Assembly (NCBI GenBank): GCA_015179025.1
Contig: WHUX01000125.1
Coordinates: 94,670 to 158,669 of the forward strand
Direction: 5' to 3'
Length of the DNA: 64,000 nucleotides
Origin: Terfezia claveryi
Lineage: Eukaryota; Ascomycota; Pezizomycetes; Pezizales; Pezizaceae
Positions 10,061 through 22,834 of this stretch are shown in pieces. A program made the translations under genes and the position numbers. The notes under the pieces are model-generated. The model was not told where the DNA came from. It was given only the letters and a program-made list of their open reading frames with translations, and did no database searches. Position 1 is the first letter of the stretch. Every line of letters begins with the position of its first letter.

Positions 10061-13000
10061 TACTTGTTATATCAGCTCTCATAGACTGTAGAGCCTCAGG
10101 AATTGCCTTCATTAACCAGGCCTTTGTTAATAAGCATGCCATACCTACCTCTAAGCTTAAAACCTCCCACCTCTTTAATATTATTAATGGCTGACCTATT
10201 TCTTCTGAAGCCATCACCGATATTGCATGTACTCCTGCCCAGATTGGAGACCACTCTGAAAGCCTCTCTATATTCATTACAAAGCTTAAGTATCTAATTG
10301 TCCTCAAAATCCCATAGCTTAGAATGCACAATGTATTAGTCAGCTTTGGCTCTTATACTCTACAGTTCAATAGCCCTTACTATAAAAAACTATTATGGAA
10401 ATCCAAAAGCTACTACTACTAGATTGTGTGTGCTACCACCCATTATTATCTACCCATCCTAAGTAGTGAATTTAATAGAACACCTTGATACCACTGTCCC
10501 CTCCATTCCCCCTATTACCCTTGTTCCTCCAATATCCCCTGCCCCCACTAAACTCCTGGATATTAACTTTATTAGAGTAGAGGCCTTTGCTCATCTTACC
10601 GAAAGGTATAAATTTAAGACTCATACCCTCTCAATTTATGAGATCAATCTGGAGATTAATAAGACAAGGTCTAAAGATAAGTAGAAATCCCTAGTTCTAG
10701 ATAAATACCATGAGTTTATTAACCTATTCTTAGAAAAAGCAGTAGAAAAGCTGGCCCTCTATCGACTATATGACCATATAATTCTATTGGTAGAGGGCAA
10801 GAACCCCTCTTATAGACCTCTTTATGGAATGTCCTGAGTGGAACTAGAAGCTCTGAAAAGATACTTAGAGGAAAACCTTAATAAAAGCTTCATTTGCCAT
10901 AGCTCCTTACCGGTGGATACCCCTATACTATTTCATAAAGAAGTCTGATGGCTCTCTCTAGTTATATATTAATTATCATGGCTTGAATGAGATAATGGTC
11001 AAGAACAGGTATCCCTTACTCCTGGTCCAGGAGATATTAGCCAGACTTTCCAAAGAAAAGTAGTTTACTAAATTAAATTTGAGAGGGGTATACAACCTAG
11101 TATGAATCGCTGAAGGAGAGGAGTAGAAAATAGCTTTCTGGACATGATATAGCTATTTTAAGTACAATGTTATGCCATTCGGGTTGATCAATGCTCCAGT
11201 ATTATTCCAGTACTTAATTAACAATACTCTACAAGACTTCTTAGATGTATTCTGCATAGCATACCTGGACGATATCCTTATTTACTCGGATTCCCTAACA
11301 AAATATAAGATCTATATCTGACAAGTACTAGAGAAGCTGGAGTAAGCTGGATTATACCTGAAGCCAGAAAAATATAACTTCTATATCCAAGAGGTGAAGT
11401 ACCTAGGCTTGATCATAACTACAAAAGGTATTAGAATGGACCCTGCTAAGGTAGAGGCAATCCAGGAATAGGAAACCTTCACTAATTTTAAGGACGTTTA
11501 GGGCTTCCTGGGTTTTACTAATTTTTATTACTAGTTTATTCTAGGATATTCGAAGATCATGGCACTACTGACAGCATTGACTAAGACTAAGGGCATGGAA
11601 AGAGGCCAACACTTCTAGTAGAGCCCAAAAGCCCAGTCTGCCTTCGAGAAGCTCAAAGAAGCCTTCTACTCAGCTCTGATCCTGACCCACTTTGATCCTG
11701 ACAATAAGTGTATTGTGGAAACGGATGCCTCCAACTATGTTTCTACTGGAATCCTGTCCCAGTACATTAATGGTATTCTCTACCCAGTAGCCTATTTCTC
11801 CAAAAAGCACTCACTGGTGGAGTATAATTATGAGATCTATGATAAAGAATTAATGGCTATTATAAGGGCATTCAAGGAATAGAGACTATACTTGGAATCG
11901 GCAAAAAGGGTTATCGAGGTTCTTTCTAACTATAACAACCTGTAATACTTTACAACCACTAAGTTGCTAAATCGCCAGCAGGCTAGGTGGTTAGAATTCC
12001 TATCCTATTTTAACTTCAAGATCAGGTATCAGTCTGGAAAGGCTAGGGGTAAGCCAGATATACTGACTAGAAGATCAAGAGATCTCCTTAAAGGGGGGGA
12101 TGAAAGGCTAAAGTACCAGAATCAGGTGGTACTAAAACCTGGAAATCTCGACCTAGTAGCCAATACTCTTGCTGATGCTAACACTAGAGCTGACCTCCTT
12201 CTGCAGATATGACAGGTATATATGGAGGACCCCCTGGTCAAGGACATAATTGCTATAGTAGAGTCTGAACAGCACCATCATACTAAGATCTCTCTAGCTG
12301 AATGTACTATATAGGATGGCCTATTATACTACCTGGACTGTCTCTACATACCTGTAGACAATGGAATACACTTGAGGCTGATCAAAGAGCACTATAATAC
12401 CTTGGTTGTAGGTCATCTTGAAGTAGCTAAGATGTTAGAACTACTCACCAGGTAATATATATAGATCAATCAGTAGAAGGAGATAGAATGGTAGATATAG
12501 AATTGCCATATCTATAAGCATACAAAACCTACTCGCCATGCCCCCTACAGAACCCTGAAGCCCCTAGAGATCCCAGATCGACCTTGGCAACACTTGACCA
12601 TGGACTTTGTAATGGGGTTGCCAGAGGACTTGGGATTTAATGCTATTCTAATAGTAGTAGACTAATTAACCAAGATGAGGTATATGATATCTAGTGTACG
12701 CACCGAGGCGATTTTTCCCCATGCCGCCTTGCCAAGACTTGCACCGACAGCCGAGTTTTGCCCAAGCCTCCAACTCAGTGAGTCAGCTATATGTCACTCT
12801 AAATTACTTGGGCCAGTACCAAGTAGCCATCAACTACTCGCCAAGCCTTAGTGTTATCTACTGACGTATATTGCTCGACTAGAGGACCAGTTTCTCATAT
12901 AATTCAGTTCAAATTTAACTAAACACACTATAGATTACTTGGATTAAAGTGATTCATTTTATAAGAATCAAAGTGTACAGAAATTGATAAGGTATCAATG

Positions 13001-14410
13001 AATGTAATTCACATTAGTACACAAGATAGAGTAAGATTATATAGGAGAATGATAGGGGAATAGATAGAAGGTTAGCTACTAGTAGAATGCAGTTGAGAAA
13101 TGGCAATAAGGATTAAGTGGAAAGGAAAAGTTCAAGTCCGTGATAGGAGGAGGAATTTATAACAGGCAGGGCAATCTATAACAGGAGGACGGATCCATAA
13201 CAGGAGGACAGATCTATGACAGGAGAAGCGATCTATGACAGATAATGGAGAAAACATGAAACCAAGATTGAGGTGAAACATGGGTGACTAATTCTTGCCA
13301 AAGACTTGGTCGATCATTGAGTAGTCACCGAGTTGGCAGCAAGTTGGCTTTGGAAGAATAGGCATCAGTGTGAGTTAGTACCGAGTAGGAAAAATAGTAG
13401 TAAAACTTACTTCGACTTGAGCTGATATGCATACTAATGATACTCTATTAAGATACCTGCTCTACTTTGGACCTGGCTAGTCTCTACCTTAACCAAGTGT
13501 TCTGCTACCATAGTCTCTCTAAGACTATTGTATCCGACTAAGGCCCTTAGTTCACCTTAGAGTTCTAGAAGGCCTTCTGTGAGCTTTTGGATATTGAAGT
13601 TCACTTGTCTATAGCATATTACTTACAAATAGATGGCCAGTCTGAACATATAAACGCCATCATGAAGTAATACCTACAGGCTTATACCAACTACCAGCAG
13701 GATAACTGGGTATCCCTACTAGCCACCTGTAAATTTACTGCCAATAACCACTTTTTGGAAACCTTGAAAACCTCCCCATTCTTGGCCAACTATGGGTGGT
13801 ATCTCTAGTTTGTCAATACACTGGCACTGCTAGAAAAAGCTAGAGAAAACACCTCGGCCAAAGACTTCACCATAGAGATTGCTAACCTCTACTCTACTCT
13901 GAAAGCTGAACTGTTATATACCCAGACTCAACAGGCAGAGTATGCTAATGGGGCAAGATTGCCAGCTCTAAGATATCAGCTTAAAGATAAGGTATGGCTT
14001 TCCAGCTAGCACTTCCAGATAGAACGGCCATCCCGCATGCTCAACTACAAGTTCCTAGGCTTGTTTAAGGTGTTGGTGGCTATAGGTACTTATGCATATT
14101 AGTTAAGGTTTTCCAGAGATATCAGGTGTCACCCCATTGTTTATGTTTTAGAGATTGAACCTGCTGTTAATGATCCCCTTCTAGGGCAAAAGCACCCCCT
14201 ACCTCCCCCATAGTGATTGTAGATGAAGAAGAGTGGGAGATCGAAGAGGTATTAGACTCTAGGAAGTGCTATAGGTAAGCCCAGTACAAGGTCAAGTAGT
14301 TAGGGGACGAGAAGGCTATCTGGCAACCCATAGAGGACTTGAAGAATACATAGGATTTGGTTACCTTATTCCACCAGTAATACCTTAGGAAGCCTTACCC
14401 AGTTAACTAA
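10061..14410 (+). pseudogene. chromovirus pol: protease, RT, RNase H, integrase, chromodomain
   Basis: Conceptual reading through stops shows the domains in order. Protease is at about 10070-10450 (ALIDCRASG for ALIDSGAS, FGSYTLQF). RT is at about 10800-11480 ([27 protein letters not shown]). RNase H is at about 11630-11960 ([31 protein letters not shown]). Integrase is at about 12350-14150 (HTKPTRHAP, RPWQHLTMDFVMGLP). A C-terminal chromodomain is at about 14230-14390 (EEWEIEEVLDSR, AIWQPIEDL). Integrase is split by the second MITE. Dozens of TAG/TGA/TAA codons stand at Trp/Gln/Arg positions, as RIP produces. Confidence 0.9.
12692..13436. mobile_element. hAT-type MITE, copy 2 (745 bp) inside integrase
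   Basis: Same element and orientation as 5082-5845. Ends TAGTGTACGCACC and, inverted, TAGTATGCATATC. Flanks ATGATATC (12684-12691) and ATGATACT (13437-13444) fit an 8-bp duplication with C/T differences. Confidence 0.83.
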
Positions 14411-14570
14411 GGTTGTGACTTTGCATTCTTGTTCTTGTTCTTGTTCTTGTTGTTGTTGGAGTTGGTATTGGGGTTTTGGTTGTTCTTGTTATTGTTGTTT
14501 TGTATTAATTTTGCCAGTTGTTGTGCCCAAGCCTCTTTGTTGCTAGAGCTCCAGCTTAAAGGGGGGATAG

Positions 14571-15199
14571 TATCACAACTATATGCTTTGTCCCATTTTG
14601 AGAGTTAGATAGAATTCCGTCCAACTCTTGTTATAGATACTATTGTTTTTGTTATTACCTATGATCATAGGTGATGAATTATTGTTACCTTGCTTAGCTT
14701 CTGAAATAGAGATCTTGAAAAGCTTATTCCTTCCATTGCCCTGGAATTATATATATAGCCCCTGTCCCTTATACTATTATTAGATCTCTATCCAATATCT
14801 TATATACCTAATATAGGACCTTGCTTCTTCTAGTGCTTGTACACCTTCCTTATGCATATCCTTGTCTCGTAAAACAACTCTACAGTACAACTGCCTCTCT
14901 CTAATATATACAGCAACTACTTCTATATGTCTTGTGTTCTTGCCTTTTACCTCCTACCCTTACCCCATCCTAGCCTTCCTTTGGTCATATATATAGTATT
15001 TCTACATATGTCTTACCCTAGCCTCTACCTTCTAAACATCCTGCCCTCTATGACATTGTCCATGATATCTATGACAGGTGTCCATAACAAGTCTACTTTT
15101 TTTAGTCACATACATAGTACTTCTACATATGTCTCACCTTATTTCTGTCCTCGCTCTAGTATACCCCTTAGTCACCTTATCTCCAGAGCCATCATTATA
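14571..15199 (+). repeat. 3' LTR of the chromovirus
   Basis: 629 bp, intact empty-site version of the 5' LTR. The open frame at 14927-15229 is a shadow with no gene character. A (GTTCTT)n-like microsatellite lies just upstream at about 14425-14450. Confidence 0.92.
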
Positions 15200-16319
15200 C
15201 TCACTAATTATTTTATACTTTATAATTAATCAAATTTAATGAGTATATTAGAAATAGGAAAGATACTATAATATAGTACTAGTTAATATTGAAACAAAAT
15301 TTAGTTTTATTTTTTATACTTAATATTAAAAGCTTAGTACCTTATTAGAGGCAAGCCAGGTAATTTAGGCAATATTATTGGAATATAGGTATTTGGAGAG
15401 TTATTAGCTAGTGAAGGCAAGATTATATAACTCGAGCCTAACTATATATATAGGTGCGAAGTAAACTTAGAATTAGTCTTCGAACTTAGAACTTAGAATA
15501 TTACTCAGAAAGCCAAAACACTAGATATAAGATATATATATATATATAGAAAGTGGGGTTCGTTAGATCTCTAATCTACTAAATTACAATATATTATATA
15601 TCCTACAATGATTTACATACCCCCCACCTCTATCTGCCTTATGCTATAATAGTACTCCCCTTTTACAAGAAGTCATCTTAACTAACTAACTTCACTACCC
15701 TACTTATTAATAGAATTATTGAAGAGAGTACATACATGAGAACGTATTTAGAAGTTACATACTTTCTTGAGCCAATATCTATCTATCCTAGACATATTAC
15801 TTACATTTGTATAGTTGATTAGGTCATAACAGTTTAGCAGCTGTAACTAGGTATTAAGATATTCTCTAAAGAGGGTAAACCTCTTATTTAAGCTATAACA
15901 TTACTCTCTATTTTGAAGTAGCTGTCCTCAGCTGAATATAAGTCCTTTCGACTAAAGAAGACAAGTATTAGTAATAACTCAGGTAACTCCAGTAGTTAGG
16001 TACTGACTATGCAGGCAGATACCTCTATTCTATTTAAGGGTACTATAAGACTGGTAGGTCTACATATACATACTATAGCTATTAAAAACTAAATCTCTTA
16101 CTAAAAAACCTACAGGAAAAAGGTAATTAGTAAGATGGTAAAAAGTACCATGTCTTTATCTATTGACAAATTTGACATAGGTCTGAACCTCAGATGTATA
16201 CTTTTCTAACTATCTAACCTGACTTATCTATATAAGAGGGGAGTCTTGTTTATTTGTATACTTATAGTACTTATTCGGGTCTTTAGTACTTGCAGCACTA
16301 GCTTGGGTCAAGGTGGAGG

Positions 16320-17045
16320 TCTTTTAGCTTTGAGATCAAATAAAGTCTTTGACTAAAGTAGGGGTCTTTATTCAACATAGGGTCCTTTAACTAAAGCAGA
16401 AGTTTTCACCTAATATAGGGTCCTTCAATTAAAGTGGAGGTCTTTATCTAATATAAAGTCCTTTAATTAAAGTAGGGGTCTTCATCTAACATAGGGTCCT
16501 TCAACCAAAGTAGAGGTCTTTACCCAATATAGGGTCTTTTAACTAAAGTAGGGGTCTTTACTTAATATAGGGTCCTTTAATCAAAATGGGGGTCTTCATC
16601 CAATATAGAGTCTTTCAACTAAAGTAGAGGTCTTTACTCAATATAGAGTTCTTCAACTAAAGCAAGAGTTTTCACTTAATATAGGGTCCTTCAACTAAGG
16701 TGGGGGTCTTCACCTAATATAGGATCCTTCAACTAAAGTAGAGGTCTTTACCTAAGGTAGAGGGTCTTTGAGCTTTTGAGTTTGAATAGGGTTTTTGACT
16801 AAGGTGGGGGTTTTCACCTAATATAGGATCCTTCAACTAAAGTAGGGGTCTTTACCTAAAGTAGAGGGTCTTTGAGCTTTTGAGTTTGAATAGGGTTTTT
16901 AACTAAGGTGGGAGTTTTCATCCAATATAGAGTCCTTTAACTAAGGTAGGGCCTTTACCTAAGGCAAGGGTCTTCACCTAATATAGGGTTCTTCAACCAA
17001 AATAGGAGTCTTCACTTAATGTAAGGTCCTTTAACCAAGGTGGGG
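16320..17045. repeat. tandem array, unit about 39-40 bp
   Basis: About 18 diverged units built on AACTAAAGTAGGGGTCTTCA and CCTAATATAGGGTCCTTC. Two longer variant units contain GAGCTTTTGAGTTTGAATAGG. It lies inside the non-autonomous LTR element. Confidence 0.8.
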
Positions 17046-17580
17046 GTATTAAGCTTGCTCACCAGAGGTCTTGAGCTTGCTCACCAGAAGTCTTGAGCTT
17101 GCTTACTCAAAAATCATAAGCTTTACTTACTTGGAAGTATTGAGCTTTGCTCATTAAGAGGTATAGCTTACTGGGGGGCTTATACTAGCTTGCTTGCTTG
17201 TTAGGGGGCTTATAAGCTCGCTTACTTATTGGAGGGCTTATATACTTGCTTACTTGTTGGAGGGCTTATAAGCTCACTAGTGGTCTTAAACTTGCTTGCT
17301 AGTAGGTTATGAACTTTGCTTATTTGAGAATATTGAGCTTTGCTCATTCAAAAGTATTACTTGCTGGAGGGCTTATGAGCTTGCTTGCTTATTAGAGGGC
17401 TTATAAGCTTGCTCACTCATTGGAGGGCTTATATGCTCACTTACTTATTATAGGGCTTATAAGCTTACTTACTCATTGAGGGGCTTATAAGCTCGTTAGG
17501 GTACTTATGAGCTCATTCACTCGTTGGAGGGCTTATAAGCTCACTTGCTTATCAGTAGGCTCATAAGCTTGCTCAACTTC
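17046..17580. repeat. tandem array built on GCTTGCTCACT / GGGCTTATAA
   Basis: Diverged units of roughly 33-40 bp based on TTGGAGGGCTTATAAGCT and GCTTGCTTACT. It directly follows the first array inside the same element. Confidence 0.75.
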
Positions 17581-18431
17581 TAGAACATTAAGAATCTCAA
17601 TATATGATTAATATGTTAGCTAAAACAAGCTAATAAGCATATAGGAGGGGGAAATAATTATTTTTAATATCACTCATATAGCCGAATAATCTAGTAATAT
17701 GACTTTAGCCATTTTCAAGCTATTTGATAGTATATAGATAAGGAGAGGTAATTAGACTTAGTGCAAGCAAAGATTAGACTCAGTACAAGTAAAGTTTTAA
17801 GTAAAGTAATATTGCTTCTAGGGTGCTCTAGAAGAGGTTCCAACAAATATAAAGATGGAAAAGGCAAATAGAGCAATATCACTTGTCCTAGAGGTTAGGA
17901 GCAATATAATATTAGGAGCAAGCCAAGTGATCTAGATAATATTGTCAGAATACAAGTATTTGGAGGGTTATTAGCTAGTAAAAGTAAAATTATATAACTT
18001 AGACCTAACTGTATATATGGATGTGAGGTGAACTTAGAATTAGTCTTTAAATTTAGAACTTAAAACATTACTTAGAGAGCCAAAATACTAGATATAGGAT
18101 ATGTGTATATATATAGAAAGTAAGGTTTGTCAGACCTTTAATCTACTAAATTATAATATATTATATATCCTATAATAATTTGCATACCCCCCACCCCTGT
18201 CTGCCTTATGCTATAACATACCTCTACTAAGTTAGGAAAGTCTATCTAATATATACTTGCAATAAGAAAATAAACCTATTATAATATTCTAGTCTGTTTA
18301 GATAATTTAGTTTATACTAGTATAGATTAGGCATTTTTAGGCAGTTACAAGATATAAAATTACTTAGACTATTCTAGAATAGTATAAATATCATATATAT
18401 AGTTTATATATACTATAGGATATATATATAT

Positions 18432-20191
18432 TATAAGAAAATTATATTCTATTTCCCAATAAAATATAACTCCTATTATATACTAACTTTTAACCTAGTA
18501 GAATAAGCTATTATCAAGCTACCAGTATTAGCCAGTAGATAATAATAAAAGTATAGTAACTTATATATTTCATTATAGTAATAAGTATAACTTAATTAGT
18601 AAGTTATGAGCTATTTGTAGTTATATTTCTTAGTAGTTTCTAGAAGTTTCTATTATATTGATTTTAAATCATATAATGGGTTAGATGATGGTATACTACT
18701 CCAGTACTACTCTAATACTACCCTAGCACTGCCCTACTATAGGTAGTATATAGTCCTCTGAATTCTCCTCAGTTAGAGGAGTATTTAAGTCAAATAAAAT
18801 CTAGAGATAGACATGTAATTTATATATTAATAATTAAAATATTGAGCTACTACATTCTAGGCCTATTATAGGCTCATCTTCCTCTATATTCTAATAATAA
18901 GTTATAAGCTTAATAAGCTTATATTCTATAACTAGAGTGATAATAGAATATATATAAGCAAGAAATATTTAAACAGAAGCTATAAATTCTGTACACCTAT
19001 AATTTGTTGTAATAAACTCTAGTACTACTACTAGCAGTAGAGAGTTGTTTGTGAAGTATACTACTTTACTTTATATTTTTTAGCAGGATATAGTACTTTA
19101 TTATTAAGTCTCAAGTAGTAACAAATAGCAAACTTTTATAAAAAGTAATAGATATATCTACCTCTATTACAATAGTATAAAGTATTATAAACAAACTCAA
19201 AACAAAAAGTTTCTTATAATGACTAAAGATTATAATAAAAAGTACTTGTTAATAGAAAGTTATTAAGTATATACCTTATACTTTAAGATTTAGATATATA
19301 TTTAAAGACTTAGTTTTCTTCTTTACTAAAGTTAGAACAATTGAATTAGTAACTCAATTGTGAGGTTTCATATTTACTGGTAATATATAACAAACTTAAT
19401 AACTTATATTAGAAAGGTTAGTAGCTTAACTAAATAGTTATTTATTATTATAAGGTCTTATTAGTATAATAATATATATTTAAACAATAATTTATAATAA
19501 AGTAAAGCTTTAATTTTTAAGAGTAGGACTCTCTTTTTTGAAAAAGTCATATAAGGAAGTTATATTCTATTTCCTAATAAAATATAACTCTCATAATATA
19601 CTAACTTTTAATCTAGTAGAATAAGCTATTATTAGGCTACCAGTATTAGCCAGTAGATAATAATAAAGATATAGTAACTCATGTATTTCATTATAGTAAT
19701 AAGTATGACTTAATTAGTAAGTCATAAGCTACTTGTAGTTATATTTCCTAGTAGTTTCTAGAAGTTTCTATTATATTGATTTCAAATTATATAATAGGTT
19801 AGATAATAGTATACTACTCTAGTACTGCCTTAATACTACCCTAGTACTACCTTACTTTGGGTAGTATATAGTCCCTTGAATTCTCTTTAGTTAGAGAAGT
19901 ATTCAAGTTAAATCAAATCCAGAGATAGATATATTATTTATATATTAATAATTAAAGTATTAAGCTACTATATTCTGGACCCATTATAAGCTCATCTTTC
20001 TCTATATTCTAATAATAAGTTATAGGCCCAACGAGCTTATATTCTACAACTAGAGTGATAATACAATATATATAAGCAAGAAATACTTAAATAGAAGCTA
20101 TAGGTTTTATGTACCTATAGTTTACTATAATGAACTCTAGTACTACTGCTAGCAATAAAGAGTTATTTATGAAGTATACTACTTTACTTTA
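18432..20191. mobile_element. short LTR element (TRIM-like), 642-bp LTRs, 476-bp interior
   Basis: LTRs 18432-19073 and 19550-20191 are both 642 bp and start TATAAGRAARTTATATTC (TG changed to TA). Target duplication TATAT flanks both ends (18427-18431, 20192-20196), though in a TA-rich context. The interior (19074-19549) is too small for any retrotransposon protein and has no open frame. It lies only about 200 bp from the preceding LTR element. Confidence 0.83.
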
Positions 20192-22153
20192 TATATAAGA
20201 AGAGCTCTACTTGCTCAATCTCCTACTTACTCAATACCTTTATACTAAATTTATATATGAGTGCTGCTCTAACCTACTATAGTAGTAGATAGTATATAAA
20301 GATCTTTCTTTTTTATATTAGTTGACTATCAGCATATAAGTCTTTATATTTATAGTAAACCATAGATCTAGCAGAGTAGCAACTTTGGTTTTATACTAAT
20401 AGAATAGACTCAAGATAAGCTAGTCTAATACTAGAAGGAAGCTACTCCAATTCTCTAAAGTAGTATTAATCCAATAAACTAAATTTATAGTATAGTTGTT
20501 AGATTAATTTGTACTCATTCCTAAAGATTATTAACAATAATTAGTTGTAGTAGACTTTATAACTTTGACTCAGTTTATTTTGTATACACAATTAATAGTG
20601 CTATAAAAGTTCTATAACCTATGCTAAATATTAATATTAATATATACTAAGTAGATTAAGACTTGTACCTTATTATATAGCTCATATTGTTTTAGTGCCT
20701 TTGATTGCAGTTTAATTGCTATTGTATCACCTTTAGGAGCCTTCAGATTTGGATCTCGGAGGTATAATTTAATTTTGTAATACTTAAGTAGTATTGCCAC
20801 TATGTTCTATACTAGAAATAATCTAGTTAGTACAAGGAATTACTTCTCAAAGGTCAATTGAGTTTTGTGGCTTCTTGTATGCAAATTCTCTTCAAACTTG
20901 GTATGAGTAGCACCAGAGAATGCTGTAATAGCGCTTGTAGATAAAGCACAATCTAGGGGATGAAACTGGTTGAGATCAATCCTACCATGATCTTCTGTGA
21001 TGGACATTAGTTTGAGCAAGGAGCTTGTAATATTGTATAGCACTGGTAAAGGTGTGATCAAGCAAAGCGCTGGTTAAAATTCTCATCTTTATTACACAGG
21101 AGTTGTGGTATCATGATCTTTTAAGCTACTATTATATCTTAAAAGCTACTATTGCATGTGTGACATCCTCTTGTTCTTTGACCTAATGTTTCTCTACCTT
21201 GATTTCGGGTATGTCCCTATTTAGTAATTATAACGTCGCTGTGGCTGCCGTGGTGTTGTGATGTTGTGGTAAATCCCTGTCGCCGTGACATTGACCAATT
21301 TTAATCCCGTAGCGGCCTGGTCCGTTGCGATATCCAGTCCATACCAGTATGGACCAGGCTATACCGGTACTCGCAACGGACCAGAACATACACACGGAGG
21401 TGCTGCTGATTCGCACTGCTCCTTCCCCCTCCCACTTTGAATTTTCTCCTATTCTTTCTACATATGTACTCCGTACGTACACGTACATATCTTCTTTTCC
21501 CTCCCCGCATATGTGCATTTGGAAATAGGCATGAGCTGGCTACACTGTGATAGAAGGAAGAAATGTAGAATAAGGAAAACAAGACTTCTGTATTGTCGAG
21601 TTCAGGGTAAACAAGGGTGTGATGGATATGAAAAAATAAAGTTGCCATTTGGCTAGGTGGTTGCACATCAAGCTGGGAAACGGGCGATATTGTATATAGG
21701 GCGGGCTGAACATACAGCTGGGGAAGGGGCGAATATTGGACCATACGGTTAGGTGTGGTGAAAGAAAAGGTGAGAGATATACATATCACAGGCTGTATAT
21801 CCAGCTGGGGAGGGGCGAATATTGCAAATATGGCGGGTTAAACGAAGGGGCGCATTGCAAATTATTGTTGGGGAGGTTGCTCTGCTTTCCCCGCCCAAAC
21901 ATATACGTATAGTTCCAGGACCAATTGAAAACGTTGGTTCCATGTGGTATGGGTCTTGTTGTCAGTAAATCTATAATTATCGAGTTGTTGTAAAATCAAG
22001 CTTGAGGGGGCCCGGAGTTCTTGGCGCAGTTGAAGTGGGGTTCCGATTGAATTGGAACCGCTCTGTAAGCCATTACCACATAAACCAGACTACACCACAG
22101 GCTTCATTCCATACAACTTTCTTTGTCAACGTATAAGCATAATATTTCAAGCT
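20192..22153. other. AT-rich then normal-composition intergenic region
   Basis: AT-rich and stop-dense to about 20700, then closer to genic composition. Open frames at 20840-21061 and 21228-21943 overlap on both strands without family resemblance. From about 21640 to 21860 there are diverged repeats of AGCTGGGGAGGGGCGAATATT. It should include the promoter of the HIT gene. Confidence 0.4.
21317..21384. repeat. 68-bp foldback with nested palindrome
   Basis: Perfect 14-bp arms CTGGTCCGTTGCGA (21317-21330) and its complement (21371-21384) enclose a second palindrome, CCATACCAGTATGG. No target duplication was recognised. Confidence 0.7.
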
Positions 22154-22834
22154 ATGGCAGCCTGCATTTTCTGCAGGATTATCAAAGGGGAGATTCCGGC
22201 TTTCAAGGTTCTATTCCACGTCTAGATCCCATAATCTTTAAATTGCCAGTTTCATATGAGCTCTTATTCAAGTCAGACTGCCTGTAGCTAACGTAATATT
22301 AATCTTTCTCAGCTTTTTGAAAGTGAGAAGGTCTTCGCCTTCCTCGACATTCAACCCCTCAGTCGAGGCCATGCTGTACGTTCTCTCATTACCTCTTATG
22401 CGTTTCATACCTTACAGAGCTGCTGGGATAGCTCGTGATCCCCAAATTTCACGGAGAAAAGCTCCATGATATCCCCGATGATCAGCTTGCCGAGCTTCTA
22501 CCAGTTGCAAAGAATATTGCCATAGCGTGTGGAGCCATAGACTACAATATCCTCCAGAACAATGGAAAGATTGCCCACCAATTTGTTCCACACGTGAGTA
22601 TACCATGGTACATTGATATCATACTTTTAGAAAGCTAACAACAGACTCTGCCTTTAGGTTCATGTTCACATGGTAAGTCTGGGAAGCAAAGGTGTGCATC
22701 ATGCCGCTAACTATAGAAACTTATAGATACCCAAGCCAAACGAGCAGGAGGGATTGGGTGTCTCCTGGCCGATTCAGCAGACCGATATGGATAAGCTAAA
22801 GGCACTTCATGCTGAAATTAAGGCAAAGATGTGA
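22154..22834 (+). CDS. HNT1: HIT-family nucleotide hydrolase (Hnt1/HINT-like)
   Basis: Histidine-triad protein; family members cleave AMP-lysine and other nucleoside phosphoramidates. Five exons, 22154-22207, 22313-22375, 22432-22593, 22658-22672 and 22727-22834, give 133 aa with all phases consistent. Seen in order: an N-terminal CIFCRIIKGEIPAFK, then VFAFLDIQPLSRGHALVIPK, then LPVAKNIAIACG and YNILQNNGKIAHQ, and the catalytic triad PHVHVHMIPKP. The fourth exon is only 15 nt and encodes part of the triad. The tail MDKLKALHAEIKAKM is typical of the fungal orthologues. The ATG at 22154 immediately precedes the conserved start. Length fits the family (about 125-160 aa). It sits alone between transposon blocks. 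Confidence 0.93.

Larger units (their letters stand above)
5069..15199 (+). mobile_element. Ty3/Gypsy chromovirus, full length, RIP-degraded, four nested insertions
   Basis: Two LTRs of exactly 629 bp (the left one after removing its nested MITE) flank gag, protease, RT, RNase H, integrase and a chromodomain, in the order typical of Metaviridae chromoviruses. LTR ends read TATCAC...TTATA, consistent with TG...CA altered by C-to-T change. Flanks TTTAC (5064-5068) and CTCAC (15200-15204) fit a 5-bp target duplication with two C-to-T differences. A purine-rich tract (AAAGGGGGGATAG) lies directly before the 3' LTR. Subtracting the nested insertions leaves about 6.35 kb, a normal chromovirus length. 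All frames are riddled with stops, so it is inactive. Confidence 0.93.
15343..18218. mobile_element. non-autonomous LTR element with tandem-repeat interior
   Basis: Two direct LTRs of exactly 309 bp each (15343-15651 and 17910-18218). Outer ends are TATTAG...TAACA, and there is a perfect 5-bp duplication TACCT (15338-15342 and 18219-18223). The 2.26-kb interior shows no gag or pol similarity in any frame, and about half of it is two tandem arrays. It needs proteins from another element. Strand cannot be assigned. Confidence 0.88.

Noticed and set aside
16320..17580. CRISPR-like array
   Set aside because: Units are diverged and adjacent with no unique spacers, and the genome is eukaryotic; these are minisatellites inside an LTR element.
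20840..21061. Minus-strand open frame of 73 codons as a gene
   Set aside because: No family resemblance, no supporting introns, and it lies at the edge of degraded repeat sequence.
22080..22100. AAACCAGACTA near the HIT gene as a micro-insertion
   Set aside because: Flanking ACCACA repeats are out of register for a target duplication and the motif is too short.
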